Assembly: GCF_011759365.1 (NCBI RefSeq)
Contig: NZ_JAARLZ010000005.1
Span: forward strand, 248,001-312,000
Direction: 5' to 3'
From: Luteibacter anthropi
Lineage (GTDB): Bacteria; Pseudomonadota; Gammaproteobacteria; Xanthomonadales; Rhodanobacteraceae
DNA: 64,000 nt
Shown here: positions 56,154-64,000 of the stretch, piece after piece
How positions within the stretch are numbered: the stretch's first letter is position 1
Layout of the letters: each line of letters starts with the position of its first letter
The notes under the pieces: generated by a model
What the model saw: only the letters and a program-made list of their open reading frames with translations
Told to the model about the DNA's origin: nothing
Database searches by the model: none
Translations under genes and position numbers: made by a program

Positions 56154-58514
56154 ATGAGCGAAACGCTGTCACCCGATCTCCTGCGCCGCATGCATGCGTA
56201 CTGGCGTGCCGCCAACTACCTCTCCGTCGGACAGATCTACCTTCGCGACAATCCCCTGCTCGACGAGCCGTTGTCGAAGGAACACATCAAGCATCGCCTG
56301 CTCGGCCACTGGGGCACCACCACGGGCCTCAACTTCATCTACACCCATCTCAACCGCGCCATCGTCGAGCGCGACCTGGACATGATCTACGTGATCGGGC
56401 CAGGACACGGCGGGCCCGGGCTCGTGGCCCACACGTATCTCGAAGGTTCCTACACCGAGATCTACCCGCATATCGACCGCAGCGTCGCGGGCATGCGCGA
56501 ACTGTTCCGCCAGTTTTCCTGGCCCTACGGCATTCCCAGTCACGTCGCCCCGGAAACGCCCGGATCGATCCATGAAGGCGGCGAACTGGGATATTCCCTG
56601 TCGCATGCCTTCGGTGCCGCGTTCGACAACCCCGACCTCGTCGTTACCTGCATCGTCGGCGATGGTGAAGCAGAAACCGGCGCACTGGCGACGAGCTGGC
56701 ATTCGAACAAGTTCCTGAATCCGGTGCGCGACGGCGCGGTGCTGCCGATCCTGCATCTGAACGGCTTCAAGATCGCCAACCCTACGGTACTGGCGCGCAT
56801 CGAACCGGAGGAACTACGCGATCTCATGCGTGGTTATGGCTATGAGCCCCACTTCGTCGAAGGCCATGAATTCGAGCCCATGCACCAGGCCTTTGCGGCC
56901 ACGCTGGATCGCTGCCTTGACGACATCGCGCGCATCCAGAAGGAAGCACGCGAAGGCGATGCCTCGGAGGCAAAGCGTCCGCGCTGGCCCATGATCGTGC
57001 TGCGTTCGCCCAAGGGCTGGACCGGCCCGAAGGTGGTCGATGGCAAGCCCGTGGAAGGCACATGGCGCGCACACCAGGTGCCTATCGCGAAATTTGAGAA
57101 CGACGAGCATGTCGCTATCCTCGAATCGTGGATGAAAAGCTACGAGCCGACGGAACTATTCGACGAAAAGGGGCGCTTTCGCGAGGAATTCGCCTCACTG
57201 GCACCTACCGGCCAGCGCCGCATGGGCATGAATCCGCATGCCAATGGCGGCGGCCTGCTCAAGCCGTTGCACATGCCGCACTTCGCGCCGTTTGCCGAAG
57301 ATGTGAAAACACCCGGTGATCACAAGGCGGAAGCCACGCGCGTGCTTGGTCGTTTCCTGCGCGAGGTGATGCGCCAGAACATGCAGACCTTCCGCCTGTT
57401 CGGCCCTGACGAGACGGCGTCGAACCGGCTGGAAGCCGTGTACGAGGTCAGCGACAAGACCTGGCTTGGCTCATACGAGGACGTGGACACGGATCTTTCG
57501 CCCGATGGACGCGTGATGGAGATGCTGAGCGAGCACCAGTGCCAGGGCTGGCTCGAAGGCTACCTACTCACCGGGCGGCACGGATTCTTCTCCTGCTACG
57601 AGGCCTTCATCCATATCATCGACTCCATGTTCAACCAGCACGCGAAGTGGCTGAAGGTCACCCGTCAGATGGCCTGGCGCCCGCCGATCGCGTCGTTGAA
57701 CTACCTGCTGAGTTCGCATGTATGGCACCAGGACCATAATGGCTTCTCGCACCAGGATCCGGGCTTCATCGACCATGTGGCAAACAAGAAATCCGAGATC
57801 GTGCGCATCTACCTGCCACCGGATGCCAACTGCCTGCTGTCGGTGGCGGATCACTGCCTGCGCAGCCGTCACTACGTCAACGTGATCGTGGCTGGCAAGC
57901 AGCCGGACTGGCAGTGGCTGGACATGGAAACGGCCGTGCGCCACTGCACGGCGGGCGCCGGCATCTGGGAATGGGCCGGCCGCGGTGGCGACGACCCGGA
58001 CGTGGTGATGGCCTGTGCCGGCGATGCGCCTACCGTGGAAGTACTGGCCGCCGTGATGTTGCTGCGCGAGTACGTGCCGGACATCCGCATCCGCGTGGTC
58101 AACGTGGTGGACCTGATGTCGCTGGAAACACCGGACGAGCATCCGCATGGCATGGACGATGATGTCTTCGATGACCTGTTCACGAAGGATCGTCCGGTGA
58201 TCTTTGCATTCCATGGGTACCCGGGCATCGTGCACAAGCTGACCTATCGCCGGCACAACCACGACAATTTCCATGTGCGTGGCTACAAGGAAGAAGGCAC
58301 CACGACGACGGCGCTGGACATGATGGTGCTGAACAACATGGATCGCTTCCAGCTGGCATTGGATGTGATCAATCGCGTGCCGCGGCTTGCGGGAGAGCGC
58401 GAGAAGGCGAAGCAGCGGTATTGGTCGGATATACAGCGGCACAAGCTGTACGTGAGTGAGCATGGGCAGGATCTGCCGGAGGCAAGGGATTGGCAGTGGA
58501 AGGGGGAGGTGTGA
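56154..58514 (+). CDS. xfp: Phosphoketolase (xylulose-5-P/fructose-6-P)
   Basis: This 786-residue thiamine-diphosphate enzyme cleaves xylulose-5-P or fructose-6-P with phosphate to acetyl-P plus GAP or E4P. TPP-binding GDGEAETG lies at 169-176. Other blocks include [33 protein letters not shown] and a C-terminal [17 protein letters not shown]. Full length. It is followed by acetate kinase, which turns the acetyl-P into acetate plus ATP; the two make a short phosphoketolase shunt. Confidence 0.97.
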   Translation: MSETLSPDLLRRMHAYWRAANYLSVGQIYLRDNPLLDEPLSKEHIKHRLLGHWGTTTGLNFIYTHLNRAIVERDLDMIYVIGPGHGGPGLVAHTYLEGSYTEIYPHIDRSVAGMRELFRQFSWPYGIPSHVAPETPGSIHEGGELGYSLSHAFGAAFDNPDLVVTCIVGDGEAETGALATSWHSNKFLNPVRDGAVLPILHLNGFKIANPTVLARIEPEELRDLMRGYGYEPHFVEGHEFEPMHQAFAATLDRCLDDIARIQKEAREGDASEAKRPRWPMIVLRSPKGWTGPKVVDGKPVEGTWRAHQVPIAKFENDEHVAILESWMKSYEPTELFDEKGRFREEFASLAPTGQRRMGMNPHANGGGLLKPLHMPHFAPFAEDVKTPGDHKAEATRVLGRFLREVMRQNMQTFRLFGPDETASNRLEAVYEVSDKTWLGSYEDVDTDLSPDGRVMEMLSEHQCQGWLEGYLLTGRHGFFSCYEAFIHIIDSMFNQHAKWLKVTRQMAWRPPIASLNYLLSSHVWHQDHNGFSHQDPGFIDHVANKKSEIVRIYLPPDANCLLSVADHCLRSRHYVNVIVAGKQPDWQWLDMETAVRHCTAGAGIWEWAGRGGDDPDVVMACAGDAPTVEVLAAVMLLREYVPDIRIRVVNVVDLMSLETPDEHPHGMDDDVFDDLFTKDRPVIFAFHGYPGIVHKLTYRRHNHDNFHVRGYKEEGTTTTALDMMVLNNMDRFQLALDVINRVPRLAGEREKAKQRYWSDIQRHKLYVSEHGQDLPEARDWQWKGEV

Positions 58515-58537
58515 CTGGGGGGTTGCTCGTGGAGAGC

Positions 58538-58620
58538 GGTCGCGCGCGAGGCGCGCTCCTACAAGGGGCGGGGGGCGACGAGGTCGCGCCACCCTCTGCA
58601 GGAGCGCGCCTGCGCGCGAC
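58538..58620. repeat. Rearranged REP half-units inside xfp-ackA
   Basis: A right-type arm (GGTCGCGCGCGAGGCGCGCT, then CCTACA; 58538-58563) is followed by a left-type arm (GCAGGAGCGCGCCTGCGCGC; 58597-58620). The order is the reverse of normal units. It lies between the xfp stop and the ackA start. Confidence 0.85.
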
Positions 58621-58651
58621 AGGTACAGGCGAAGCCGCTGATACGCACGGA

Positions 58652-59668
58652 GTGCTGGCCCTGAACGTCGGATCGTCTTCGTTGAAGTACGGTTTCTACC
58701 GGGTAAAGGATGATCATTGCGAGGCTCTTTTCACCGCGCAGGCCGATGCACCGGGGAGTGATGCCGATCCGGTGGCAGATATCCTGAAAGCACTGCATGA
58801 GCGTGACCTGCCCATGCCCGACGCCGTGGGACATCGTATCGTGCACGGTGGCCCCAATATCCGCGAGCATGCGCTCATAGACGACGACCTGATGGAACGG
58901 CTGGAGGAAGCCAAGGCATTCGCACCGCTGCATGTACCGCCAGCCGTGGAGATGGTGACGCGGGCACGCGAAGCGTTTCCCGGCATACCGCAGGTGGCCT
59001 GCTTCGATACGGCCTTCCATGCCACCCTGCCCCTCGTGGCGAAGACGCTGCCGCTTCCCGCCGACCTGCGCGAAGGCGGCATCGAGCGCTATGGGTTTCA
59101 TGGGTTGTCTTACGAATCGATCGTGCGACAACTGGGCGATGCCCTGCCGTCGCGAACGGTGATCGCGCACCTGGGCAATGGCGCCAGCCTGTGTGCCGTA
59201 CTGGACGGCAAGTCGGTGGATACCACGATGGGACTCACGCCCACGGGCGGCATCGTCATGGGGACGCGGCCTGGCGATCTCGACCCCGGGGTGCTACTTT
59301 ACCTCATGCGCGAACGCAGCTACGACGCCGCGCGGCTGGAAAAGCTGGTGGATCGCGAGTCGGGCCTGAAGGGCCTGTCGGGTGGCACGAGCGACATGCG
59401 CAGGCTCCACGAGATGGACAACGAGGCATCAAGGCTGGCGCAGGATGTCTTCGTGCACGTGGCACGCAAGCAGATCGCGTCGATGGTTGCCTCGCTGGGT
59501 GGCATCGACCTGCTGGTGTTCACCGGAGGCATCGGAGAGAACGACGCGGTGACGCGCGCGGCGATCCTGGATGGATTGCGCTGGATCGGGCCATTCGAGT
59601 GCCGGGTGATACGCACGGAAGAGGACGAGCAGATCGCGAGACACACGTGGCGCCTCGCTTCGTCGTAA
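58652..59668 (+). CDS. ackA: Acetate kinase (short form)
   Basis: This protein of about 338 residues belongs to the ASKHA family: NVGSSSLKYGF at the front, GHRIVHGGPN, then HLGNGASLCAVLDGKSVDTT, MGLTPTGGIVMGTRPGDLDP and TGGIGEN. It is about 60 residues shorter than E. coli AckA, mainly in the N-terminal and final regions. No ATG is available, so GTG 58652 is the likely start; there is no good ribosome site there. It converts acetyl-phosphate from the phosphoketolase to acetate and ATP. Confidence 0.93.
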   Translation: MLALNVGSSSLKYGFYRVKDDHCEALFTAQADAPGSDADPVADILKALHERDLPMPDAVGHRIVHGGPNIREHALIDDDLMERLEEAKAFAPLHVPPAVEMVTRAREAFPGIPQVACFDTAFHATLPLVAKTLPLPADLREGGIERYGFHGLSYESIVRQLGDALPSRTVIAHLGNGASLCAVLDGKSVDTTMGLTPTGGIVMGTRPGDLDPGVLLYLMRERSYDAARLEKLVDRESGLKGLSGGTSDMRRLHEMDNEASRLAQDVFVHVARKQIASMVASLGGIDLLVFTGGIGENDAVTRAAILDGLRWIGPFECRVIRTEEDEQIARHTWRLASS

Positions 59669-59736
59669 TCGCCGATGCGATCGGATCCTACCCCTTCGGT
59701 GGCGAGGTCGCTTACCGGGGAGGCTCTTGCATACCC

Positions 59737-59820
59737 TGTAGGAGCGCGCCTTGCGCGCGACCGGTACGAGGCCGTGAATGCATGGCTTCGTAGTGGTCGC
59801 GCGCAAGGCGCGCTCCTACA
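59737..59820. repeat. REP-type inverted repeat
   Basis: Arms TGTAGGAGCGCGCCTTGCGC and GCGCAAGGCGCGCTCCTACA lie between the convergent ackA and fumarase genes, 4 bp from the fumarase stop. Confidence 0.9.
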
Positions 59821-59824
59821 TGAG

Positions 59825-61342
59825 TTATTCGACGACGACGGGGATCTTGCCGATCTTCGTGCGCCATTCCTTCGGGCCGGTCTGGTGTACCGAGGTGCCC
59901 TGGCTGTCCACGGCCACGGTCACCGGCATGTCCTTCACCTCGAACTCGTAGATCGCTTCCATGCCCAGGTCTTCGAAGGCCAGCACGCGCGAGGCCTTGA
60001 TCGCCTTCGACACGAGGTAGGCGGCGCCACCCACGGCCATCAGGTAGACGGCCTTGTTGTCACGGATGGCATCGATGGCGATGGGGCCACGCTCGGACTT
60101 GCCCACCATGCCCAGCAGGCCGGTGGTTTCCAGCATCTGGCGGGTGAACTTGTCCATGCGCGTGGCCGTGGTGGGGCCGGCGGGGCCCACCACTTCGTCG
60201 CGCACCGGATCGACCGGGCCCACGTAGTAGATGAAGCGATTGGTGAAGTCCACCGGCAGCGTTTCGCCACGGTTGAGCATGTCGATCATGCGCTTGTGCG
60301 CAGCGTCGCGGCCCGTGAGCAGCTTGCCGTTGAGCAGGATCACCTCGCCCGGCTTCCAGCTGGCCACTTCCTCGCGGGTAATCGTGTCGAGATTCACGCG
60401 GCGACCCTTCGACGAGTCGTAGGTGAGCTTCGGCCAGTCTTCCAGCGACGGCGGATCGAGCGCGACCGGGCCGGAACCATCGAGCACGAAGTGCGCGTGA
60501 CGCGTGGCGGCGCAGTTCGGAATCATCGCCACCGGCAGGTTGGCCGCGTGGGTGGGGTAATCCTTCACCTTGATGTCGAGCACGGTGGTGAGACCACCCA
60601 GGCCCTGCGCACCGATGCCAAGCGCGTTCACCTTTTCATACAGCTCAAGGCGCAGCTCTTCGGCACGGTTGGACGGACCGCGGGCGATCAGGTCGACGAT
60701 GTCGATCGGCTCCATGAGAGCCTCCTTCGCCAGCAGCATCGCCTTCTCGGCCGTGCCGCCGATGCCGATGCCGAGCATGCCCGGCGGGCACCAGCCGGCG
60801 CCCATGGTCGGCACGGTCTTGATGACCCAGTCCACGATGGAGTCGGACGGATTGAGCATGGCGAACTTCGACTTGGCTTCCGAGCCACCGCCCTTGGCGG
60901 CGACGATGACGTCGACCTTGTCGCCCGGCACGATCGACACGTTGACCACGGCCGGCGTGTTGTCGCGGGTGTTCATGCGCTTGCCGGCCGGATCAGCCAG
61001 CACGGAGGCGCGCAGCTTGTTGTCCGGATGGTTGTAGGCGCGACGCACGCCTTCGTTGACCATGTCTTCCACGCCCATCGTGGCGTCGTCCCAGCGCACG
61101 TTCATGCCGACCTTGAGGAAGACGGTGACGATGCCGGTGTCCTGGCAGATCGGGCGATGGCCCTCGGCGCACATGCGCGAGTTGATGAGGATCTGGGCGA
61201 TGGCGTCTTTCGCCGCCGGGGACTCTTCGCGCTCGTAGGCGGCGGAGAGGTTCCGGATGTAGTCCACCGGGTGGTAGTACGAGATGTACTGGAGGGCGTC
61301 TGCGACGCTCTGGATGAGGTCGTCCTGCTTGATCGAGGTCAT
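59825..61342 (-). CDS. Fumarate hydratase class I (iron-sulfur)
   Basis: This 505-residue, single-chain class I fumarase interconverts fumarate and malate with an oxygen-sensitive [4Fe-4S] cluster. The alpha-type domain has CAEGHRPICQDTG, TVPTMGAGWCPPGMLGIGIG and NCAATRHAHFVLDGSG. The C-terminal beta-type domain has GPTTATRMDKFTRQMLE. ATG 61342 was chosen; the open frame upstream is unsupported. Divergent from the thioredoxin-fold gene. Confidence 0.96.
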   Translation of the reverse strand: MTSIKQDDLIQSVADALQYISYYHPVDYIRNLSAAYEREESPAAKDAIAQILINSRMCAEGHRPICQDTGIVTVFLKVGMNVRWDDATMGVEDMVNEGVRRAYNHPDNKLRASVLADPAGKRMNTRDNTPAVVNVSIVPGDKVDVIVAAKGGGSEAKSKFAMLNPSDSIVDWVIKTVPTMGAGWCPPGMLGIGIGGTAEKAMLLAKEALMEPIDIVDLIARGPSNRAEELRLELYEKVNALGIGAQGLGGLTTVLDIKVKDYPTHAANLPVAMIPNCAATRHAHFVLDGSGPVALDPPSLEDWPKLTYDSSKGRRVNLDTITREEVASWKPGEVILLNGKLLTGRDAAHKRMIDMLNRGETLPVDFTNRFIYYVGPVDPVRDEVVGPAGPTTATRMDKFTRQMLETTGLLGMVGKSERGPIAIDAIRDNKAVYLMAVGGAAYLVSKAIKASRVLAFEDLGMEAIYEFEVKDMPVTVAVDSQGTSVHQTGPKEWRTKIGKIPVVVE

Positions 61343-61460
61343 GGCGCTACGGCTGGCTCGTGCGGCTGGCAAAGCAGCCATTTTAGCGCACCGGGCGGGT
61401 GTAAGGTGCTGGCGTGTCCCCCGGTCTGCTCCACGCACCCCCAAGAACCACGGAGTTCCC

Positions 61461-62432
61461 ATGCGCCACCCGTTCCGTAACGCCCTGCTGGCCGTCGCAC
61501 TCGTCGTCACCGCGCTTGGCGCCGCCCGCCCGGCCGCCGCGGCGCAGACCGCCCCGGAATTTGCCGGCATCGAGGCCTGGCAGAACTCGAAGCCGCTCAC
61601 CATGAAGCAGCTGCGCGGCAAGGTCGTGCTGATCGACTTCTGGACGTACTCCTGCATCAACTGCCTGCGCACCCTGCCCCATGTCACCCGCTGGTACGAC
61701 CAGTACAAGGACAAGGGCCTGGTGGTGATCGGCGTGCATTCGCCGGAATTCCCGTTCGAGAAGCAGGAGGCCAACGTCCGCGACGCCATCGCCCGCTACC
61801 ACATCAACTACCCGGTGGCGCAGGACAACGACCTGGCCACCTGGGATGCCTGGGACAACAAGTACTGGCCGGCCGAATACCTGGTGGACCAGCGCGGCAA
61901 TGTCATTGCGCACCATTATGGCGAGGGCAACTACGCCGAGATGGAAAACGCGATCCGCACGCTGCTGGGCATGCCGAAACTGGCCGACGACAAAGCCGAA
62001 ATGGACAAGGACGCACCGGACTTCACCCAGCTCGGCTCGCCGGAGATGTATTTCGGCAGCGACCGCAGCGAGAACAATGCCAGCCCGGAAGGTGCCCGCA
62101 CGGGCGTGCGCGACTTCACCGCCCCGTCGCGCCTGGACCTGAACAAGTTCGCCCTGGTGGGGCGCTGGGAGATCGGCCGGGAGAATGCCAGCCTGGTCGG
62201 CGCCAGCGGCGAGATCCGCCTGCATTTCAAGGCGAAGAAGGTGCACATGGTGGCCAGCGCCAATGATCCGGTCACCGTGGAAGTGCTGGTCGATGGCAAA
62301 CCGCAGCCGCCGGTCACCGTGCAGAAGTCGATGCTCTACACCCTGTTCGATGGGGATGGCTACAAGGACCACGTGCTGACGATCAAGGTCCCCAAGGCCA
62401 ACTTCCACGCCTTCACTTTCACCTTCGGCTGA
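61461..62432 (+). CDS. Exported thioredoxin-like protein with C-terminal beta domain
   Basis: This 323-residue protein has a signal peptide (residues 1 to about 28, ending AAAA), a TlpA/DipZ-type thioredoxin domain with redox motif CINC (FWTYSCINCLRTLPH), and a cis-Pro region near PAEYLVD. A C-terminal beta-rich domain of about 150 residues follows (VEVLVDGKPQPPVTV), matching the C-terminal part of DipZ-like proteins. It is probably a periplasmic disulfide or redox protein. No DsbD-type membrane partner is adjacent. Confidence 0.9.
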   Translation: MRHPFRNALLAVALVVTALGAARPAAAAQTAPEFAGIEAWQNSKPLTMKQLRGKVVLIDFWTYSCINCLRTLPHVTRWYDQYKDKGLVVIGVHSPEFPFEKQEANVRDAIARYHINYPVAQDNDLATWDAWDNKYWPAEYLVDQRGNVIAHHYGEGNYAEMENAIRTLLGMPKLADDKAEMDKDAPDFTQLGSPEMYFGSDRSENNASPEGARTGVRDFTAPSRLDLNKFALVGRWEIGRENASLVGASGEIRLHFKAKKVHMVASANDPVTVEVLVDGKPQPPVTVQKSMLYTLFDGDGYKDHVLTIKVPKANFHAFTFTFG

Positions 62433-62439
62433 ACTTACT

Positions 62440-62518
62440 TGTAGGAGCGCGCCTTGCGCGCGACCGGTCAGGCCATGGCGCCCGGCCACATCGGTCGCGC
62501 GCAAGGCGCGCTCCTACA
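62440..62518. repeat. REP-type inverted repeat
   Basis: Arms TGTAGGAGCGCGCCTTGCGC and GCGCAAGGCGCGCTCCTACA lie between the thioredoxin-like stop and the PadR operator. Confidence 0.9.
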
Positions 62519-62547
62519 GGGGTGGTGCTTGCAAGAGTGTTTCTTAA

Positions 62548-62580
62548 GATATATCGTACGAACACTACGTACGATATATC
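62548..62580. promoter_or_regulatory. PadR/YqjI-type operator
   Basis: A perfect 13-bp inverted repeat GATATATCGTACG-N7-CGTACGATATATC ends 11 bp before the regulator ATG. Position and symmetry fit autoregulation by the PadR protein it precedes. Confidence 0.8.
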
Positions 62581-62591
62581 GGAGAGCACCC

Positions 62592-63224
62592 ATGCACTTC
62601 TTCCATCACGCCAGGCGCCACTTCCAGGAGCGCTGCCACGACCGTTTCCACGAGCATGTCTCGGCCATCGGCCGTGGCGGTCGCTTCGGTGGTGGCGGCC
62701 ACCATTTCGGCTTTGACGAGGGCGACGGTCGTCGCGGGGGCCGCGGTGGTGGCCGTTTCGGCGGCCGCATGTTCGGTAACGGCGACCTGCGCCTGCTGCT
62801 GCTTGCCCTCATCGAGGAGCAGCCGCGCCACGGCTACGAGCTGATCCGCACCATCGAGGAAGTGTTCGAAGGCCAGTACAGCCCCAGCCCCGGCGCCATC
62901 TACCCCACCCTGACCATGCTCGAAGAGCTGGGCTATGCCCGCGTCGAGGCCGAGACCGGTGGCAAGAAGCTCTATGCCATCACCGACGAGGGTCGTGCCT
63001 TCCTCGAAGAGAACCGCGACGCCCTCGATGCCCTGACCGAACGCCTGCAGGTCATGTCGCGCCATATGCGCCGCATGGGTGTGCCCGAGGGTGTCCGCGA
63101 GGCCATGCATACCCTGAAGCACCAGCTGCTCAACCATCACAAGTCGTGGGACGAGGCCGAGATCCGCCGCGTGGCCGCGATCGTCGCCAGCGCCGCCAAG
63201 GCCATTGCGGAGCGCCAGGGATGA
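62592..63224 (+). CDS. PadR-family metal-responsive regulator, YqjI-like
   Basis: This 210-residue protein has a His/Gly/Arg-rich N-terminal 60 residues (MHFFHHARRHFQERCHDRFH...) that can bind metal. A PadR winged helix follows from about 62 on (LRLLLLALIEEQPRHGYELI, SPSPGAIYPTLTMLEELGY) and a C-terminal helix for dimerisation. The architecture equals E. coli YqjI, a nickel-responsive repressor. The downstream gene overlaps by 4 bp (ATGA) and encodes the expected target-type enzyme. Ni or Fe response is inferred from family. Confidence 0.9.
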   Translation: MHFFHHARRHFQERCHDRFHEHVSAIGRGGRFGGGGHHFGFDEGDGRRGGRGGGRFGGRMFGNGDLRLLLLALIEEQPRHGYELIRTIEEVFEGQYSPSPGAIYPTLTMLEELGYARVEAETGGKKLYAITDEGRAFLEENRDALDALTERLQVMSRHMRRMGVPEGVREAMHTLKHQLLNHHKSWDEAEIRRVAAIVASAAKAIAERQG

Positions 63225-63970
63225 GCGAAAAGCACCTGATCCAGCGCGTTCGTCATGACGTGAAGATGCGCATTCTGGAGGTCACCCGCGTCGTCCGCAT
63301 CACCCCGCACATGGTGCGGATCACGGTCCATGGCCCGGAGCTGGCGGGCTTTCCCAGCGCCTCGCCGGACGACCATGTAAAGATCTTCCTGCCCACCTCG
63401 GCCGGTGAGTTCAACCTGCCGACGATGACGCCGGACGGCCCGCTTTACCCGCAGGGCAAGGAGCCCTCCCCGGCCCGCGACTACACGCCTCGCCAGTTCC
63501 GTGCGGAATCCCTCGAACTGGATCTCGACTTCGTGATCCACGGTGACGGCCCCGCCTCGACCTGGGCGGAGAAGGCAAAGGTCGGCGACAAGGTGGGCGT
63601 GGGCGGGCCACGCGGGTCGATGATCGTGCCGGCCGACTTCGATCACTATGTGCTGGTTGGCGACGAGACGGCCCTGCCAGCCATCGGCCGGTGGCTGGAA
63701 GAAATGCCGGAGGGCGCGCAGGTCACCGTGCTGGCCGAAATTGCCTCTGCCGAAGAGAAGCAGGCACTCGCGCGTGAAGTGCGATGGTTTGTGCGCGGGG
63801 AGTCGCCCTCACTTGATGAAGCGCTCGCGACACTCCCTATCCCCCAGGGCGATACCTTCTGGTGGGTAGCCACGGAGTCGAAGCGCGCTCGCCAGCTACG
63901 TTCACTGCTCGTCGAGCAACGTGGCATCGACAAGGACTGGGTAAAAACCACGGGCTACTGGCAAGCCTGA
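63221..63970 (+). CDS. Siderophore-interacting protein / ferric reductase, YqjH-ViuB-like
   Basis: This 249-residue NAD(P)H-dependent flavin oxidoreductase has an N-terminal FAD domain with the RDYTPRQF motif. A short C-terminal SIP domain follows (HYVLVGDETALPAIGRWLEE). These enzymes reduce ferric siderophores to release iron. It is coupled to the PadR gene by ATGA overlap and is presumably repressed through the 13-bp inverted repeat. A REP unit starts 11 bp after the stop. Confidence 0.93.
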   Translation: MSEKHLIQRVRHDVKMRILEVTRVVRITPHMVRITVHGPELAGFPSASPDDHVKIFLPTSAGEFNLPTMTPDGPLYPQGKEPSPARDYTPRQFRAESLELDLDFVIHGDGPASTWAEKAKVGDKVGVGGPRGSMIVPADFDHYVLVGDETALPAIGRWLEEMPEGAQVTVLAEIASAEEKQALAREVRWFVRGESPSLDEALATLPIPQGDTFWWVATESKRARQLRSLLVEQRGIDKDWVKTTGYWQA

Positions 63971-63980
63971 CCCCAGCTCC

Positions 63981-64000
63981 TGTAGGAGCGCGCCTGCGCG
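63981..64000. repeat. REP element, cut by window end
   Basis: The left arm TGTAGGAGCGCGCCTGCGCG begins a further REP unit that runs past the window. Confidence 0.85.

Noticed and set aside
59675-61480. Plus-strand open frame of about 600 codons over the fumarase gene
   Set aside because: It is antisense to a complete class I fumarase and has no motifs of its own.

Overview
The window looks like a gammaproteobacterial chromosome of the Lysobacterales/Xanthomonadales type, most like Rhodanobacteraceae (Luteibacter/Dyella relatives). The basis is the GC-rich backbone, the core-gene neighbourhood serS, rarA, lolA, ftsK, trxB, aat, and many GTAGGAGCGCGCC-type inverted REP elements. The assignment is inferred from gene content; no search was run.

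Layout. Bases 1 to about 37,245 are accessory DNA. A tyrosine recombinase (35,670-37,157) sits directly next to the 3' end of a tRNA-Ser(UGA) gene (37,246-37,335), the usual arrangement for an integrative island. REP elements are frequent from 38.8 kb to 64 kb, and none was seen from 1 to 37.2 kb. The left end of the island is not visible and may lie outside the window.

Accessory region, in order. (a) 0-3.3 kb: the start of an SDR gene, a TetR regulator divergent from an SDR and a TetX-like monooxygenase with two matching operators, and a small unknown gene. (b) 3.4-11.1 kb: a stress-type collection with a fasciclin-domain protein, an NRAMP-related transporter, a YetF/DUF421 membrane protein, a degenerate receiver, a Lys/Ala-rich DNA-binding-like protein, a hemerythrin and an iron-sulfur photolyase. 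(c) 11.5-17.0 kb: a five-gene minus-strand operon encoding a Fic protein, a double-glycine-leader secreted protein, a small exported protein, an HlyD adaptor and a C39-peptidase ABC exporter. (d) 17.5-24 kb: an ankyrin protein, a second tyrosine recombinase, an XRE regulator, a lipoprotein and a membrane protein. (e) 24.2-26.1 kb: a MobA/MobL relaxase with a candidate oriT and promoter. (f) 26.3-29.9 kb: an OLD-nuclease plus UvrD-helicase pair matching Gabija anti-phage defence. (g) 30.3-33.6 kb: an unusual operon encoding a P-loop kinase, a kinase fused to an adenylosuccinate-synthetase-like domain that carries a PurZ-type Ser in place of the catalytic Asp, a DUF7002/ART-like protein and an AT-rich small protein. 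(h) 33.6-35.5 kb: two unknown proteins, then the integrase and tRNA.

Backbone (37.2-64 kb). It contains tRNA-Ser, serS, rarA, a DUF3999/DUF2339 pair, lolA, ftsK, trxB, a FemAB/GNAT-like gene, aat, an MFS exporter, an RluA-like pseudouridine synthase, an HDOD protein, an Mrr-like membrane protein, phosphoketolase plus acetate kinase, class I fumarase, a thioredoxin-fold protein, and a PadR/siderophore-interacting pair resembling E. coli YqjI/YqjH with a perfect 13-bp inverted-repeat operator.

Most likely to be new: the kinase plus kinase-PurZ-like fusion operon beside Gabija, and the Fic-associated type I secretion operon whose leader protein carries an NPGN phage-lysin-like domain rather than a small bacteriocin core.
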